Source: Bryopsis sp. KO-2023 (Eukaryota; Chlorophyta; Ulvophyceae; Bryopsidales; Bryopsidaceae). From it: DNA of 64,000 bases. Under the pieces are notes generated by a model. It made no database searches and had not been told where the DNA came from. It saw only the letters and a list, made by a program, of their open reading frames with translations. Within the stretch, counting starts at the first letter, position 1. Each line of letters starts with the position of its first letter. Made by a program: the position numbers and the translations under genes. Below, in pieces: positions 63,820 to 64,000 of this stretch. Location: positions 1 through 64,000 of the forward strand of contig BSYQ01000018.1 in NCBI GenBank assembly GCA_030272585.1, read 5' to 3'.

Positions 63820-64000
63820 TCGAACCCCGCACAGGAAAACAAAAACCCCGCACAGTGTGCGGCTCTTTAGTTCCTGAAACCCCCCGCAGAGGAGAACCCC
63901 GCACACACAAATGTAACCCCGCACAGTGTGCGGGGTTTAGGATCCTGAAGACCCCGCACAGGAGAACCCCGCACAGACAAATATAACCCCGCACACTGTG
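63820..64000 (+). repeat. CCCCGCACAG-rich repeats running off the window
   Basis: Units of about 70 bp contain CCCCGCACAGTGTGCGG, a short inverted repeat, and GAGGAGAACCCCGCACA. At least two units are present and continue past the end. Confidence 0.8.

Noticed and set aside
63372..63870. Three overlapping plus-strand ORFs at the 52-bp repeats
   Set aside because: 52 bp is not a multiple of three, so each frame cycles through all readings. This is repeat, not gene.

Overview
This is a eukaryotic nuclear window. It has GT-AG introns, genes split into many short exons, tandem satellites and three kinds of retroelement. Nothing in it is operon-like. The organism cannot be named from the sequence; a protist or alga is a reasonable guess, because a bacterial-type alpha-2-macroglobulin gene carries 32 introns and the retroelements are a chromodomain Ty3 element and a tyrosine-recombinase element.

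Layout. 1-19.48 kb is one satellite of about 190 units of 101/102 bp. A second array of about 41 units lies at 31.08-35.25 kb. Every unit carries a 5' splice site (GTAAGT), a branch-point-like TTGAC and a 3' splice site (TTTCAG), so the satellite reads as a chain of 43-nt exons and 58/59-nt introns. Between the arrays (20,699-30,254, minus strand) sits a Ty3/Gypsy chromovirus with LTRs that look identical and a perfect 5-bp target duplication. It has gag, a -1 frameshift into pol, and an extra 3' gene with a coiled coil and a RING-like finger. Its protease region is interrupted by a 539-bp TRIM-like element with 71-bp LTRs. 35.5-35.8 kb holds a fold-back sequence.

36,556-50,532 (minus) is a 33-exon gene that splices in frame throughout into a protein of about 2,220 residues. 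It is a bacterial-type alpha-2-macroglobulin with an N-terminal hydrophobic segment, MG domains, a TED domain whose thioester motif is lost, and a C-terminal EGF-like domain. Upstream lie a tRNA-Arg(UCU)-like gene, a decayed Ty3 fragment and a three-exon gene for a 97-residue secreted acidic protein (52,375-53,035, minus). 53,359-58,182 is a complete tyrosine-recombinase retrotransposon (gag-like, RT/RNase H, tyrosine recombinase) with split direct repeats. Beyond it lie a tRNA-like sequence, a three-exon gene for a 178-residue secreted protein (58,731-59,764, minus), several GC-rich minisatellites sharing a CCGCACAG-type motif, and the last two exons of a plus-strand gene (62,738-63,129).

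The cellular genes show no common pathway beyond three of them having N-terminal secretion or anchor signals. All exon models are read by eye from splice sites and frame continuity; no transcript, database search or alignment program was used.
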